Shown: positions 8,941-18,556 of the stretch, in pieces
Numbering within the stretch: the first letter of the stretch is position 1
How the letters are laid out: the number at the start of each line of letters is the position of its first letter
Assembly: GCA_027487695.1 (NCBI GenBank)
Contig: JAIYDB010000083.1
Span: 1 to 46,726 of the forward strand
Direction: 5' to 3'
Length of the DNA stretch: 46,726 nucleotides
DNA from: Cytophagaceae bacterium
GTDB taxonomy: Bacteria; Bacteroidota; Bacteroidia; Cytophagales; Flexibacteraceae
Notes under the pieces: generated by a model
The model's input: the letters and a program-made list of their open reading frames with translations, nothing else
What the model was told of the DNA's origin: nothing
Database searches by the model: none
Made by a program: the position numbers and the translations under genes

Positions 8941-10803
8941 ATGACTTCTAAATACAAAGTAATTCTTTCTACAATAGCTTTAACATCGGCCTTTGGGTTA
9001 AACTCTTGCTCTTTGAGTAAGATGATTAAGATGGCTAAAGACCAACAGCTTACCGTTACTCCAAATCCCTTAGAACTTCACGGCGATTCTGTTAAGTTCG
9101 AAATGAGTGCCTTGCTTCCAGTGAAAATGCTGAAGAAAAACAAGGTATATACTGTTGATCCTACCTATAATTATAAGGATCAGAAATTAGCCCTTAAGCC
9201 TGTGGTATTTAAGGCGGCTGATTTCCCTAATGCTAAAACTGCACAACCTCGTGTTGCTGTAAAAATGGGCTTTGCTTACACCGGTCCTGAAATGGATAGG
9301 GGCGAAGTGTTTATGACTGGTACCGCCAGTAACCTAAATGGCAAAAAGAAAAGCACCCCAACTATGCCAGTCGGTGCTCCAGGTATTATCTTGACTTCAA
9401 GATTAGTTCAGGATGTATTTATCCCAGCCTATGCAGGTCACGGTTATAATGCTAGTGAAGAACTAAGCCCAACTACAGTACGCTTTTACTTTGAGCAAGG
9501 CAGTAGCAAGTTGCGTGTAGAAGAATCTAAAAGTAGCAGAGGTAAATTCTTGGATAATTTTATTTCTGCTAAGAACCCTACTAAAACAGTAGTTATTACA
9601 GGTATGCACTCACCAGAAGGTGCAGAACTACGCAATACCGCCCTTTCTGAAGAAAGAGCAAAAGCCATTGAGCAATACTATGTTGCCCAAATGAAGAAGT
9701 ACGATTACTCTGCTGCTCAAGCTAAGCCAACTAAAAAGGGACAAAAGCCAGTTGTTGTAGCACAAGTGCCAACGACTGATGCGCCTAAAATTGAATTCGT
9801 TACCAAGGCGTTAATTCAAGATTGGAGAGCTTTTAAAGATACTTTAAAGCTAGATAATACCTTTACTACCGAGCAAAAGCTTGAGATTAACAGCATTATA
9901 GACAATACAAAGGGTACTTTTGAAGAAGCTGAATTGGCTTTAGCTAAACTACCTTATTACGATAAGATTTTCTTAGGCCTATATCCTAAGCTTCGTTCGG
10001 CAGAAACTGAAATCCTCACCATTTTACCTAAGAAAGATAATGCTACTATAAGCTTACTTGCTAAAGGTATAGCAGATGGCACTGAATCAGTTGAAAAGCT
10101 AAACGATAAAGAACTTTCGTATGCTGCTACCTTAACTCCTTCGTTAACTGAAAAGGAAGCGATTTACAGAGCAGCTACCAAGAAGAACGATAGCTGGCAG
10201 GCACACAACAACTTAGGTGCAGTTCTTTTAGAAATGGCTGCTAAGGCTTCAGGTACCCAACGTATTTCTTTAGCGGATAGAGCAATCACCAACCTACAGA
10301 TTAGCAAAAACAAGGAAAACACGGCTGAAGTGAATTCAAACCTTGCCTTAGCTTATCTAATGAAAGGCAATACTAACCTTGCTGCTTTATCGCTTGCATC
10401 TGCTGGTGCAGCTACGCCAAATGCTGAGGTTTCTAAAATCATTAAGGCAATGAACGGAACACTTTATATCCGTTTAGGTCAGTACAATGCAGCAATAGAT
10501 AACTTAAGTGCAGCGGTTGATGCTCCTACAGTTGCCTTTAACCGTGGCTTAGCATTCTTATTATCTAAGAATTTTGAAGGTGCACGTACATCATTCAATG
10601 AAGCAATTAATGCAAATCCTAAGTTTGCTTTGGCGCACTATTGCCTAGCTATTGTTGCTGCTCGTAAAGGTGATGATGCTGAAATGGCTCGTAACCTAAG
10701 CAAGGCTGTTCAATTAGATAGCAGCTTAAAAGAAAGAGCCATTAGCGATTTAGAATTTATCAAGTATAAAGAAAAGGAAGCTTTTACTAATGCTATTCGT
10801 TAG
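8941..10803 (+). CDS. OmpA-domain and TPR lipoprotein
   Basis: The 620-residue protein has a lipoprotein signal peptide with the acylated cysteine at residue 23 (F-G-L-N-S-C). A central OmpA-like peptidoglycan-binding domain begins at about residue 180 (V-R-F-Y-F-E-Q-G-S). It carries the N-x-x-L-S-x-x-R-A-x-x-V-type motif as R-N-T-A-L-S-E-E-R-A-K-A-I near residue 235. A lysine-rich linker and helical segment follow. The C-terminal 200 residues are tetratricopeptide-like helices (A-I-x-N-L-Q, A-L-A-Y-L-M-K-G-N, F-N-R-G-L-A-F-L). It is probably anchored in the outer membrane, gripping the cell wall and presenting TPR helices to partners. The gene is monocistronic, with a very strong terminator. 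The exact role is unknown. Confidence 0.82.
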   Translation: MTSKYKVILSTIALTSAFGLNSCSLSKMIKMAKDQQLTVTPNPLELHGDSVKFEMSALLPVKMLKKNKVYTVDPTYNYKDQKLALKPVVFKAADFPNAKTAQPRVAVKMGFAYTGPEMDRGEVFMTGTASNLNGKKKSTPTMPVGAPGIILTSRLVQDVFIPAYAGHGYNASEELSPTTVRFYFEQGSSKLRVEESKSSRGKFLDNFISAKNPTKTVVITGMHSPEGAELRNTALSEERAKAIEQYYVAQMKKYDYSAAQAKPTKKGQKPVVVAQVPTTDAPKIEFVTKALIQDWRAFKDTLKLDNTFTTEQKLEINSIIDNTKGTFEEAELALAKLPYYDKIFLGLYPKLRSAETEILTILPKKDNATISLLAKGIADGTESVEKLNDKELSYAATLTPSLTEKEAIYRAATKKNDSWQAHNNLGAVLLEMAAKASGTQRISLADRAITNLQISKNKENTAEVNSNLALAYLMKGNTNLAALSLASAGAATPNAEVSKIIKAMNGTLYIRLGQYNAAIDNLSAAVDAPTVAFNRGLAFLLSKNFEGARTSFNEAINANPKFALAHYCLAIVAARKGDDAEMARNLSKAVQLDSSLKERAISDLEFIKYKEKEAFTNAIR

Positions 10804-10826
10804 TTAATAAATTTCTTAATCTACTT

Positions 10827-10873
10827 CCCAAAACAAAGGCGACCGCAGGTCGCCTTTGTTTTGGGAATAATTT
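10827..10873 (+). terminator. Strong terminator after the OmpA/TPR gene
   Basis: A perfect 18-bp stem joins 10827-10844 to 10848-10865 across a 3-nt GCA loop, followed by AATAATTTTTTT. Confidence 0.92.
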
Positions 10874-10890
10874 TTTTATACCCAATACTC

Positions 10891-10922
10891 TTTGGTTAAA
10901 GCTTTAAGAAAAGTTAACTTTA
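10891..10922 (+). promoter_or_regulatory. Candidate promoter of the T9SS hydrolase gene
   Basis: TTTG (10891-10894), 20 nt, then TAACTTTA (10915-10922) matches the Bacteroidota consensus TTTG / TAnnTTTG except for the last base. The start codon lies 27 nt beyond. Confidence 0.45.
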
Positions 10923-10949
10923 GTTTCTTATTCTTGATATTACTCCGCT

Positions 10950-13910
10950 ATGAATAATTTTTACAGAAATTTCCGAGCTTCAGTATTAGTATTTTTACTT
11001 CTGGCAAGCACGGCTGTAACTGCACAAACACCTAATATTTGTTCACCAAGGTATGAAGCAGATGTGTTTTCAACTTTTGGAACATCTACCGTTGCTTATG
11101 GCTCTGGACTGAACTATTTAGGTTCCCCTACTACCCTTAACGCCACCATTTATCAGCCAACTGGCGATACAATGAGTGCAAGACCTTTAGCTATTGTTTT
11201 GTTTGCTGGTTCGTTTACTAGTGGTACTCGTAACGATGCCTATATTGTTCAAACCTGTACAACCTTAGTTAAAAAAGGTTACGTTGCTGCTGCCATTGAT
11301 TACCGTATAGGTATGAGCAGTCCTACCGAAATTGGCGTTGCTATTTATAGAGCTGTACAAGATTGTAACCAAGCTATCCGCTTTTTCCGTGCCAACCAAA
11401 GTACTTATAAGATTGATACTGCTAATATTGAACTTGTAGGTTTTAGTGCAGGTGCAGTTACCGCTTTACATTCTGTTTTCTGGGATCAAAGCGAAGTGCC
11501 TTCGGCTGTTCCAACTGCTTTTTTAGGAAATTTGAATGCAGGTACAAATCAGAGCCAAAGCCACAAAGTACGTGCAGTTTATGCAGCTGCTGGCGGTATT
11601 GGCGATCCGAGCTGGTTAAGCCCTAAACAAACTGATGTGTATTTATATCATAATAATACCGATCCGGTAGTGCCTTATGGTTCAGGTAATTTTGGTGTTT
11701 TTCCTTTCTTTGGTAGTAGCATAGTTAAGACTACTTTAGATGGTTTTGGATCAATGCCAACCTCATTGCTTAATCCTGACGTGGTAAGTATGCACTTGCC
11801 AGGCGATATTAGCCAAGCAGCACAAGCCATACAATTACTTAGTGATATCGCTGGAAAAGCATTACAAGGCTTAGATAATCCTCCTGTATGGACCATTGAA
11901 AATTGCTCAAACTCAGTAAACACAGTATACAATGGTAAGCCAATTAAGAGTCTGTTTTTAAAGGGTGCAGTGTATTTACATTCCTATGACTTTAGATTGA
12001 GCAATTTATCTCTTGCAGCAAGAGGCTACAGCGCAATGCCAAGTGGCTCCATTAAGTTTACTGCCTGCCGCACCGATATTAACCTGTACCCTCAATTAGA
12101 CTTGACTAATAACAATGGAGTTGTTATACCTGCAACTTTCACTAATCCTGAAAACGCAATTGTAGTTTTGGATGGACCAATGACTGGTACAGGTGCTCCT
12201 TTCACGGTTTCAAATGCCCCATCTAAGCTGAGAGGATTAAAATTTAAGTCCAACTCTGATTTTGAAATTGGCTTACCTACTAATAATTATCCATTGGGTA
12301 TTTTATCCATAAATGGAGGAGGTTCAAATACCATTTCTACTTTGAAACCAATTACTACCAATAGTTTATTGGTTAATGGATGTGTTTTTAACCTTAATAA
12401 CAGAAGGTTTACTTTAGGGCAGCCAGATTCAGTATTTGACTATACAATTAATACTGCATACTTAAATTATAATTTTGGAAGTTTAGCTAATGTTAACATC
12501 GATAATTTTTCTGTTAGCATTAATCTTGGTTATAATTTGTGCCAACCAACTCTAGGCGATACTTGGCTAAATATGGGCTTCCCTCTTAATGGCCATTTGT
12601 TACAATTAGATAGAAATTCAATCCAACAGTTTTCAGAGGCTGGCAATTTAGTGTTTAGTCCAACTACGGGGAATTCTTATTCGGCTTATTTATACAATGG
12701 AACAAATGGCGCTAATTCTGTATGGCAACCTATAACCGATCCTAATCACCGGTTAGAATTTATACATGGATATAGATTTTTATTTAGAGAAAGTTTCTTT
12801 AATGAAAATAGAGGTAGATTAGTATTAACAGGTGAACCTACAAGTATAGATTCGATGTGGGGAACAGTAGAAAATAGATCAGGGGCTCATAATTGGTATT
12901 TATTGTCTAATCCTTATTTAAAGATTATAGACCTTTCTAATAATAAACAGTTTTCGGCTTCAAATTTCCCTGATGGCTTCGCTATATACAGGAATAATAG
13001 TCGGTCGTATTCACAGTGGTCGCCGAGGTTCTCAATCAATGGAGGTACAACAAAAATAGGCGTTGGCGAAGGGTTATTTTTGCCTTCATTTCCAGGTGCT
13101 GATAACCGTTTTGTTTTTTACAGTGCTCAAAATGAAAGTTCAGAATTTAATACTCTTTATGCATCTAACATGGAACTATATACCACATTAGAAGCGCAAA
13201 AACCTTTGGGTTGTCCTGAGGTAAATTCTGTTTCAGATAGTGGTACTATATCTGTACAAATGATTGGTAACAATGCAAGTGATGAAACAATTATCCGTTT
13301 CGAAAACAATGCAAGTAATGGTCAAGTACAAAGTGAAGACCTTGTGAAAATGCAAGGTGCTGACGTATCGTTATATAGTCAATCGTCTAACGGAGTGGCC
13401 CTAGCAGGTAATGCTTGGAATCCAACTTCTGGCAATAACCTAATTGAATTAAGATTCCGTGCGCCAGCAGGTAACTATAATTTACGTTTGGCTACAGCAC
13501 CAGTATTGGGCACAGCTGTTACTTTGGTTGATTACGCTACCAACGAACGCACTCCACTTTCAGCTGATGGTGTATTCAACGTTAGCTTCACAATAACCGA
13601 TGCCGATGCTGCTACCATTCAGAATAGATTTGCTTTAGAATTAAACAATGTAACTACTGCTAATAGCGCAATAAGTAAATTGGTTAACCTATTCCCTAAC
13701 CCAGCTAAGGATGTAATTACGTTGGTAACACCAAATGCAACGAGTTCAGTAGCTGAAATTTTAGATGTACGTGGGGTAGTAGTAAAGACGATTACTTTGA
13801 ATGAAACCACAAGCAATACCCTATCAATTGCCGATTTAAAGACAGGCATCTATACTTTGCGCACCTCAGTAAATGGTGAGCGTATTGTGAAGATGTTTAG
13901 CAAGCAATAA
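10950..13910 (+). CDS. Type IX-secreted alpha/beta hydrolase (esterase-like)
   Basis: The 986-residue protein has a signal peptide (1-25, ending V-T-A-Q). An alpha/beta-hydrolase domain follows at about residues 40-310. Its nucleophile elbow is G-F-S-A-G (Ser near 166), with a likely acid in N-N-T-D-P-V-V-P and a histidine in S-M-H-L-P-G-D. The fold recalls carboxylesterase or dienelactone-hydrolase enzymes. A long beta-rich region of about 550 residues with no domain I recognise separates it from the C-terminal 75 residues. Those form a type A sorting domain (L-F-P-N-P-A-K-D, then L-K-T-G-I-Y, ending in K-M-F-S-K-Q) that directs export by the type IX system. The substrate is unknown; an ester or polysaccharide acyl group is only a guess. 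It is a single-gene unit. Confidence 0.83.
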   Translation: MNNFYRNFRASVLVFLLLASTAVTAQTPNICSPRYEADVFSTFGTSTVAYGSGLNYLGSPTTLNATIYQPTGDTMSARPLAIVLFAGSFTSGTRNDAYIVQTCTTLVKKGYVAAAIDYRIGMSSPTEIGVAIYRAVQDCNQAIRFFRANQSTYKIDTANIELVGFSAGAVTALHSVFWDQSEVPSAVPTAFLGNLNAGTNQSQSHKVRAVYAAAGGIGDPSWLSPKQTDVYLYHNNTDPVVPYGSGNFGVFPFFGSSIVKTTLDGFGSMPTSLLNPDVVSMHLPGDISQAAQAIQLLSDIAGKALQGLDNPPVWTIENCSNSVNTVYNGKPIKSLFLKGAVYLHSYDFRLSNLSLAARGYSAMPSGSIKFTACRTDINLYPQLDLTNNNGVVIPATFTNPENAIVVLDGPMTGTGAPFTVSNAPSKLRGLKFKSNSDFEIGLPTNNYPLGILSINGGGSNTISTLKPITTNSLLVNGCVFNLNNRRFTLGQPDSVFDYTINTAYLNYNFGSLANVNIDNFSVSINLGYNLCQPTLGDTWLNMGFPLNGHLLQLDRNSIQQFSEAGNLVFSPTTGNSYSAYLYNGTNGANSVWQPITDPNHRLEFIHGYRFLFRESFFNENRGRLVLTGEPTSIDSMWGTVENRSGAHNWYLLSNPYLKIIDLSNNKQFSASNFPDGFAIYRNNSRSYSQWSPRFSINGGTTKIGVGEGLFLPSFPGADNRFVFYSAQNESSEFNTLYASNMELYTTLEAQKPLGCPEVNSVSDSGTISVQMIGNNASDETIIRFENNASNGQVQSEDLVKMQGADVSLYSQSSNGVALAGNAWNPTSGNNLIELRFRAPAGNYNLRLATAPVLGTAVTLVDYATNERTPLSADGVFNVSFTITDADAATIQNRFALELNNVTTANSAISKLVNLFPNPAKDVITLVTPNATSSVAEILDVRGVVVKTITLNETTSNTLSIADLKTGIYTLRTSVNGERIVKMFSKQ

Positions 13911-13927
13911 CAGTTTGGATTAATGAC

Positions 13928-13975
13928 CATCAAAAAAGCCCGCCTCAAGCAAATTTGGGGTGGGCTTTTTTGATG
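13928..13975. terminator. Bidirectional terminator between the hydrolase gene and kdsB
   Basis: A 21-bp stem (13928-13948 with 13955-13975, two G-U pairs) contains A6 and T6 runs on its flanks, so it can stop transcription from both converging genes. Confidence 0.9.
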
Positions 13976-13999
13976 ATAAACTTTTGCTAACCAAGAAAA

Positions 14000-14761
14000 C
14001 TATATCCCCTTACTTTCCAAATAAGCCAATAGGGTTTGTAAGTCTTCAGGCGTATCTATGGATATGCTTTCCAAATGAGTTTCTGCCACCTTCATTTTGT
14101 AGCCATTTTCCAGCCAACGCAATTGCTCCAATGCTTCTGCTTGTTCCAAATTGCTCTTAGGCAACCTGCCAAAGCCTTCTAAAACATCGGTCTTATAGGC
14201 ATAAATACCTAAGTGTTTCCAAAAAGTATGGTTTTTTAGCCATTCTTCTTGAGGATAATTGCGCAAACACGGTATTGGCGAACGTGAAAAATAAAGTGCC
14301 TCGTTATGGGAGTTCAAAACTACCTTCACCGTATTGGGTGAAAATAGCAAATGGGCATCTTTTAAGTGTTTTACAAGTGTTGCTAACTGTACTTCACCAT
14401 CAAGCAAAGCAGCAAGGGTATCTATTTGTTCAGGATAAATGAATGGTTCATCGCCCTGAATGTTAATGATATAATCGAAATGCTCACCTGTTTTTTGGAA
14501 TGCTTCGTAACACCTATCGGTACCACTTGGGTGGTTAGGATTAGTAAGCACATAATTACCGCCAAAACTCTCAATTGCTTCTGCAATGGCTGGATGGTCT
14601 GTGGCAATAACTACTTTATCCAGTAGTTTCGCTTGCAGCGTATGCTCATAAACCCACTGTATCATGGGCTTGCCTTTAATATCAATTAAAGCTTTTGCAG
14701 GGAAGCGGGTACTCGCGTAACGTGCAGGTATTACCCCTAAAATTCTAACCGACTTAGGCAT
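14000..14761 (-). CDS. kdsB: 3-deoxy-manno-octulosonate cytidylyltransferase
   Basis: KdsB activates Kdo with CTP to CMP-Kdo for lipopolysaccharide core synthesis. The 253-residue product has the nucleotide-binding start G-V-I-P-A-R-Y-A-S-T-R-F-P, the Q-G-D-E-P-F-I motif and the H-L-G-I-Y-A-Y-K segment typical of the family, at normal length. The start is the ATG at 14761. The frame is open 14 codons further, but that part lies inside purQ and is hydrophobic. The start codon overlaps the end of purQ by 8 nt, which implies translational coupling with a purine gene, a functionally odd pairing. Its presence indicates a Gram-negative LPS producer. Confidence 0.96.
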   Translation of the reverse strand: MPKSVRILGVIPARYASTRFPAKALIDIKGKPMIQWVYEHTLQAKLLDKVVIATDHPAIAEAIESFGGNYVLTNPNHPSGTDRCYEAFQKTGEHFDYIINIQGDEPFIYPEQIDTLAALLDGEVQLATLVKHLKDAHLLFSPNTVKVVLNSHNEALYFSRSPIPCLRNYPQEEWLKNHTFWKHLGIYAYKTDVLEGFGRLPKSNLEQAEALEQLRWLENGYKMKVAETHLESISIDTPEDLQTLLAYLESKGI

Positions 14762-15446
14762 TTTGTGTAGCCAATAGAACAGAATTGAAGAAAGCAAGTC
14801 CATCCGTGTTGCCTAAGATAGCATCAGCTGCACGTTCTGGGTGAGGCATCATCCCAAAAACATTGCCTTGCTTATTCATAATACCAGCAATATTGCGAGC
14901 GGTACCATTGAAGTTTGCCTCTTCGGTAATATTACCGTGTGCATCGCAATAGCGGAAAAGCACTTGGTTATTCGCTTCTATTTCATCTAAAGCGGCTTCA
15001 GACGCAAAGAACCTGCCTTCACCGTGGGCTACTGGAATCTTGTAGGCCCTATTTTCAAACGCATTGGTGAAATGGCTATTGGTATGTTCAGCCTTAATAA
15101 AGGTATTCTGACAAACGAATTTCTGGTTTGAATTGTGCAATAATGCACCAGGCAATAAGCCTGCTTGAGTAAGAATCTGGAATCCATTACAGATACCAAA
15201 TACAATACCCCCTTTATTGGCGTGCTCAATTACTTCGTCCATAATCGGAGAAAAACGAGCGATTGCCCCACTGCGCAAATAATCGCCATAGCTAAAACCG
15301 CCTGGTAAAACCACTACATCGCAGCCTTCCAAACTATGTTGTTTATGCCAAAGTTTTACTACTTCAACGCCCAAATTTTGGCTTAAAGCGTAAAACATAT
15401 CTTCATCGCAATTAGAGCCAGGGAAAACTACAACGCCAAATTTCAT
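14754..15446 (-). CDS. purQ: Phosphoribosylformylglycinamidine synthase, glutaminase subunit
   Basis: PurQ is the glutamine amidotransferase subunit of FGAM synthase, step four of purine synthesis. It supplies ammonia to PurL with the help of PurS. The 230-residue protein is a class I amidotransferase: the nucleophile is Cys86 in G-I-C-N-G-F, and the His202/Glu204 pair sits in M-M-P-H-P-E-R-A. The stand-alone glutaminase subunit implies the multi-subunit enzyme, although purL and purS are not in the window. The start at 15446 gives the canonical M-K-F-G-V-V-V-F-P-G-S-N-C. It overlaps kdsB by 8 nt at its 3' end. Confidence 0.96.
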   Translation of the reverse strand: MKFGVVVFPGSNCDEDMFYALSQNLGVEVVKLWHKQHSLEGCDVVVLPGGFSYGDYLRSGAIARFSPIMDEVIEHANKGGIVFGICNGFQILTQAGLLPGALLHNSNQKFVCQNTFIKAEHTNSHFTNAFENRAYKIPVAHGEGRFFASEAALDEIEANNQVLFRYCDAHGNITEEANFNGTARNIAGIMNKQGNVFGMMPHPERAADAILGNTDGLAFFNSVLLATQNA

Positions 15447-15594
15447 TTCAATGCTTGTTATAAGGTGCCAATTTAGCCAAGATTGAACTATTATCCATCT
15501 ACTTTGCCAAGAGAATATGTTTTTTAGAGTAGTTTTACCGTTTAAGTACTTGAAACCTCTATGTTTTTAAAACCCGAGGTCTTACTCCTAGTCA

Positions 15595-17670
15595 ATGTTA
15601 GATTTTAAAATACTTACTGAAGCACCTTCTTGGTATTTGTTTATATGTGTTTTGGTGGCCGTAGGTTATGCGGCTTTGCTGTATTCTGCTAAAGCACCTT
15701 GGGGTGTATGGTGGAATAGGGGATTGGCAGCAGTGCGTTTTACTTTAGTGCTTATACTATGTTTGCTGCTTTTGAATCCGTTTTTGAGGATGGTTTTCAA
15801 TACGGAAGACAAGCCCGTAGTAGTGCTTGCCGCTGATAATAGTGCCTCTATACCAGCCATGTTGGGTAAAGAAAAAGCAAAGGCAGAATGGGATGTACTA
15901 AACACTGCATCTACAGCACTATCTGAAAAGGTAGAACTAGGTTTTGCCACTTTCAATGGTATTGGCAATACCTTGCCAGATACGGTGCAACCATACGCAC
16001 AAACCAATATCAATACACTATTAAATCAGATTGCGACAGGTTATGAGGGCAAGAATTTAGCTGGGATTGTACTCTATTCAGATGGGATTATTACTGAAGG
16101 GATAAGTCCTGAAAATAGTAGTTTCCCATTTCCTATTGTTTGTATTGGCACAGGCGATACCACCCAAAAGAAAGATGTTGCCATTTCAGGTTTAGCTTTT
16201 AACGATATCGTATATGCTGGAAGTAAATTTCCGCTAGAGGTTTCTTTAAAGCAATACGGCTTTAATAATACAGAGGCCTTGGTACAAGTGCTTGAAAATG
16301 GACGTGTCCTTTCAGAAAAACGTACCCCATTATCAGCAAGTTCTTTAACCAAGCTTACCTTTTTATTGGATGCTGGCAAGCCTGGTTTGCGTGCTTTACA
16401 AGTAAGAGTAAATCCCTTAGCAGGGGAGTTTAGCACCAAAAATAATACGGCTAATGCCTACCTAGAAGTAATAGATGGCAAGCAGAAGGTCCTCATCATT
16501 GCGGCTGCTCCGCATCCAGATATCAAAGCTTTCCGCGGTGCCTTGGAACAAGCCCAAAACTATGAGGTAGATGTGGTGATGCCTGGTATCGGTAAGCTAA
16601 ATCCTGCAATTCCTTACGATTTGGTAATTGCCCATAACTTACCTGATAGGTTCAATAGTTTTGGTCCTGAACTAAATCAGTTATTGGAGAAGAGCAATGC
16701 GGTTTTATACGTTTTAGGTCGACAAACAAGCTTACCTTCATTTAACTCAGTCAATGGCTTATACCAAGTTTTAAGCATTGGGGGCAATCCAGATAAGGTG
16801 GGCGGACAAATTGAAGCAGGCTTTAACAGCTTCCTTTTCAATACCGATGCGCAAACAACCCTTGATCGCTTACCTCCTTTGGAAGCGGTTTATGGTGAAT
16901 ACAAACCACTTGCTCAGGCAGAGGTATTACTTTACCAAAAGGTTGGTAATAGCGTTACGCCGAAACCATTACTTTCCTTCGGAATAATCAATGGAAAAAA
17001 GGTGGGTTTGCTTGCAGGTGAAGGACTATGGAATTGGTATGTGCAGGAATATGCCATTAACCAGAACCACGATGTACTTAATAACCTGATCAGAAAATCA
17101 GTTCAATACCTAAGCACAAAAGCTGATAAGCGTAGGCTAAGAGTGCGCACTATTAATAGAGAGTTTTTGGCAGGCGATAAAGTGCAGTTTAGCATTGAAA
17201 CCTATAATGAAATTTACGAACGAGTAGCGAATGTGCCCGTTTCGGTAACCATTTCTTCAGCAACAGGCAAACCTATTAAACTGAACTTTGTAAGTTCAGA
17301 TGCCAACAACCTTTCAGATGCGGGAGCCTTACCTGCTGGTGTGTATAATTTTAGCGCAGAAGCTACCATTGGCAAGTCAAAAGAAAAGGTTAGCGGTCAG
17401 TTTGTGGTTAAGGAAATGGATGTAGAACTCCGTAATCTTACTGCCAACCACCAAATGCTGCGAGAGTTAGCCAAAAAAACAGGTGGGGCTTTCTTTACTG
17501 CAGCTAATACAAAGGAGGCGATGGATTACTTTGTTAAAAACAGTCCGAAGTCAATCATAAGGTCAGAAGAAAGCAATAAAGAGCTTATTTCACTGGCTTG
17601 GGTATTCTTTTTACTGGTTGGTTTGGCATCAATTGAATGGCTAAGCCGTAAACTGAACTCAGGACTGTAA
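15595..17670 (+). CDS. Membrane-anchored von Willebrand factor A-like protein
   Basis: The 691-residue protein has two N-terminal membrane segments (about residues 12-32 and 42-64). A VWA-like domain starts near residue 75 with a D-N-S-A-S metal-ion site, and L-Y-S-D-G-I-I-T-E-G lies near residue 160. Beta-rich domains resembling those of Bacteroidota 'BatA-like' or glutamine-amidotransferase-like envelope proteins fill the middle. A last membrane helix (about 665-683) comes just before a short basic tail. The bulk therefore faces the periplasm. No AAA ATPase (MoxR) or Bat gene adjoins it; purQ is divergent with 148 nt between starts. The function is unknown; a scaffold role is inferred only from the domain type. 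Confidence 0.75.
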   Translation: MLDFKILTEAPSWYLFICVLVAVGYAALLYSAKAPWGVWWNRGLAAVRFTLVLILCLLLLNPFLRMVFNTEDKPVVVLAADNSASIPAMLGKEKAKAEWDVLNTASTALSEKVELGFATFNGIGNTLPDTVQPYAQTNINTLLNQIATGYEGKNLAGIVLYSDGIITEGISPENSSFPFPIVCIGTGDTTQKKDVAISGLAFNDIVYAGSKFPLEVSLKQYGFNNTEALVQVLENGRVLSEKRTPLSASSLTKLTFLLDAGKPGLRALQVRVNPLAGEFSTKNNTANAYLEVIDGKQKVLIIAAAPHPDIKAFRGALEQAQNYEVDVVMPGIGKLNPAIPYDLVIAHNLPDRFNSFGPELNQLLEKSNAVLYVLGRQTSLPSFNSVNGLYQVLSIGGNPDKVGGQIEAGFNSFLFNTDAQTTLDRLPPLEAVYGEYKPLAQAEVLLYQKVGNSVTPKPLLSFGIINGKKVGLLAGEGLWNWYVQEYAINQNHDVLNNLIRKSVQYLSTKADKRRLRVRTINREFLAGDKVQFSIETYNEIYERVANVPVSVTISSATGKPIKLNFVSSDANNLSDAGALPAGVYNFSAEATIGKSKEKVSGQFVVKEMDVELRNLTANHQMLRELAKKTGGAFFTAANTKEAMDYFVKNSPKSIIRSEESNKELISLAWVFFLLVGLASIEWLSRKLNSGL

Positions 17671-17748
17671 AAATATTAAAAATATAAGTAATTGATAAAT
17701 AGCAGGTTAATTTATTTTAGCTTGCTTATTTTCTTTATATTAAAAATA

Positions 17749-17776
17749 AATGTTGGAACATTGAAGTTTAAACATT
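17749..17776. promoter_or_regulatory. Candidate MarR-type operator upstream of the first yceI gene
   Basis: AATGTT-GG-AACATT (17749-17762) is an inverted repeat. Three bases on lies the 8-bp palindrome GTTTAAAC (17766-17773), within TTTAAACATT (17767-17776). The block covers the space between the -33 and -7 promoter elements. TTTAAACATT and AACATTGAA both recur upstream of the second yceI gene at 38560-38577. Confidence 0.55.
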
Positions 17777-17784
17777 TATATTTG
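17753..17784 (+). promoter_or_regulatory. Promoter of the first yceI gene
   Basis: TTG (17753-17755), 21 nt, then a perfect TAnnTTTG element TATATTTG (17777-17784). The 5' leader to the ATG at 17881 would be about 90 nt. Confidence 0.55.
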
Positions 17785-17880
17785 TAACAACAAAAGCAGT
17801 TAAGCTCTTATCCGCTAAACTTGCAAACTCAAACTAACATCACTCAAAACCTAATACAAACTACAAACCAATTCAAAACA

Positions 17881-18465
17881 ATGAAAAAAGTATTATTTAC
17901 TCTACTTGCTGCTGGTTTATCATTAACTGGCTTTGCTCAAAAATCTACTTGGGATGTTGATGCAGCTCACACTAGTGTTCACTTTACAGTGCCTCACTTA
18001 GTAATCTCTGAAGCTGAAGGTAACTTCAAAGTATTCAATGGTTCAGTAGAAAGCCCTTCTGCAGATTTCGAGAACGCAGTAATTAAATTTGATATTGATG
18101 TAACTAGCATTAATACAGACAATGAAATGCGTGATAAACACTTAAAGAGCGAAGATTTCTTTGCAGCTGATAAGTTTCCAAAGGCAAATTTCGTTAGCAA
18201 AAGCTTCAAAAAAGTAAAAGGTAACCTGTATAAATTAACTGGCGATTTAACCCTTCGTGGTGTTACTAAAACTGTAACTTTCGATGTAACTTATAATGGT
18301 GCAGGTAAAGATGCTTATGGTCGTACTGTTGCTGCCTTCAAAATGAAAGGTAAAATTAACAGAATGGAATATGGCATTAAGTGGAATAGTGCTGTAGAAG
18401 CAGGTGCCGCAGTAGGTGAAGAAGTTGAACTTACTAGCCGTATTGAATTAGTAAAAAAAGGCTAA
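17881..18465 (+). CDS. YceI family protein, exported
   Basis: The 194-residue protein has a signal peptide (1-20, ending T-G-F-A-Q) and then a YceI lipocalin-like barrel of about 170 residues, a fold known to hold polyisoprenoid chains. Family motifs are visible: W-D-V-D-A-A-H-T-S-V-H-F near the start, R-D-K-H-L-K-S-E-D-F-F in the middle and G-V-T-K-T-V-T-F-D-V. I chose the ATG at 17881, which starts the signal peptide; an upstream TTG in frame would bury it. It precedes a MarR regulator gene and carries an inverted-repeat operator on its promoter. A second, cytoplasmic YceI gene lies at 38643. The ligand and physiological role are not shown by the sequence. Confidence 0.92.
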   Translation: MKKVLFTLLAAGLSLTGFAQKSTWDVDAAHTSVHFTVPHLVISEAEGNFKVFNGSVESPSADFENAVIKFDIDVTSINTDNEMRDKHLKSEDFFAADKFPKANFVSKSFKKVKGNLYKLTGDLTLRGVTKTVTFDVTYNGAGKDAYGRTVAAFKMKGKINRMEYGIKWNSAVEAGAAVGEEVELTSRIELVKKG

Positions 18466-18490
18466 TCTCCCTTCATATATTTGAATACCG

Positions 18491-18522
18491 ACTGATGCCC
18501 CGAAAGGGGCTTCAGTATTTTA
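18491..18522 (+). terminator. Hairpin after the first yceI gene
   Basis: CTGATGCCCC (18492-18501) pairs with GGGGCTTCAG (18506-18515) across a GAAA tetraloop, with one T-T mismatch. Only a short T run follows, so it may be a leaky terminator between yceI and the MarR gene. Confidence 0.65.
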
Positions 18523-18556
18523 AGGACTATGTGTAACAAGTAAAAGGTTAACCACG

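Noticed and set aside
16074-16439. 121-codon minus-strand frame inside the VWA-like gene
   Set aside because: It is antisense to a continuous membrane-anchored coding sequence and has no independent evidence.
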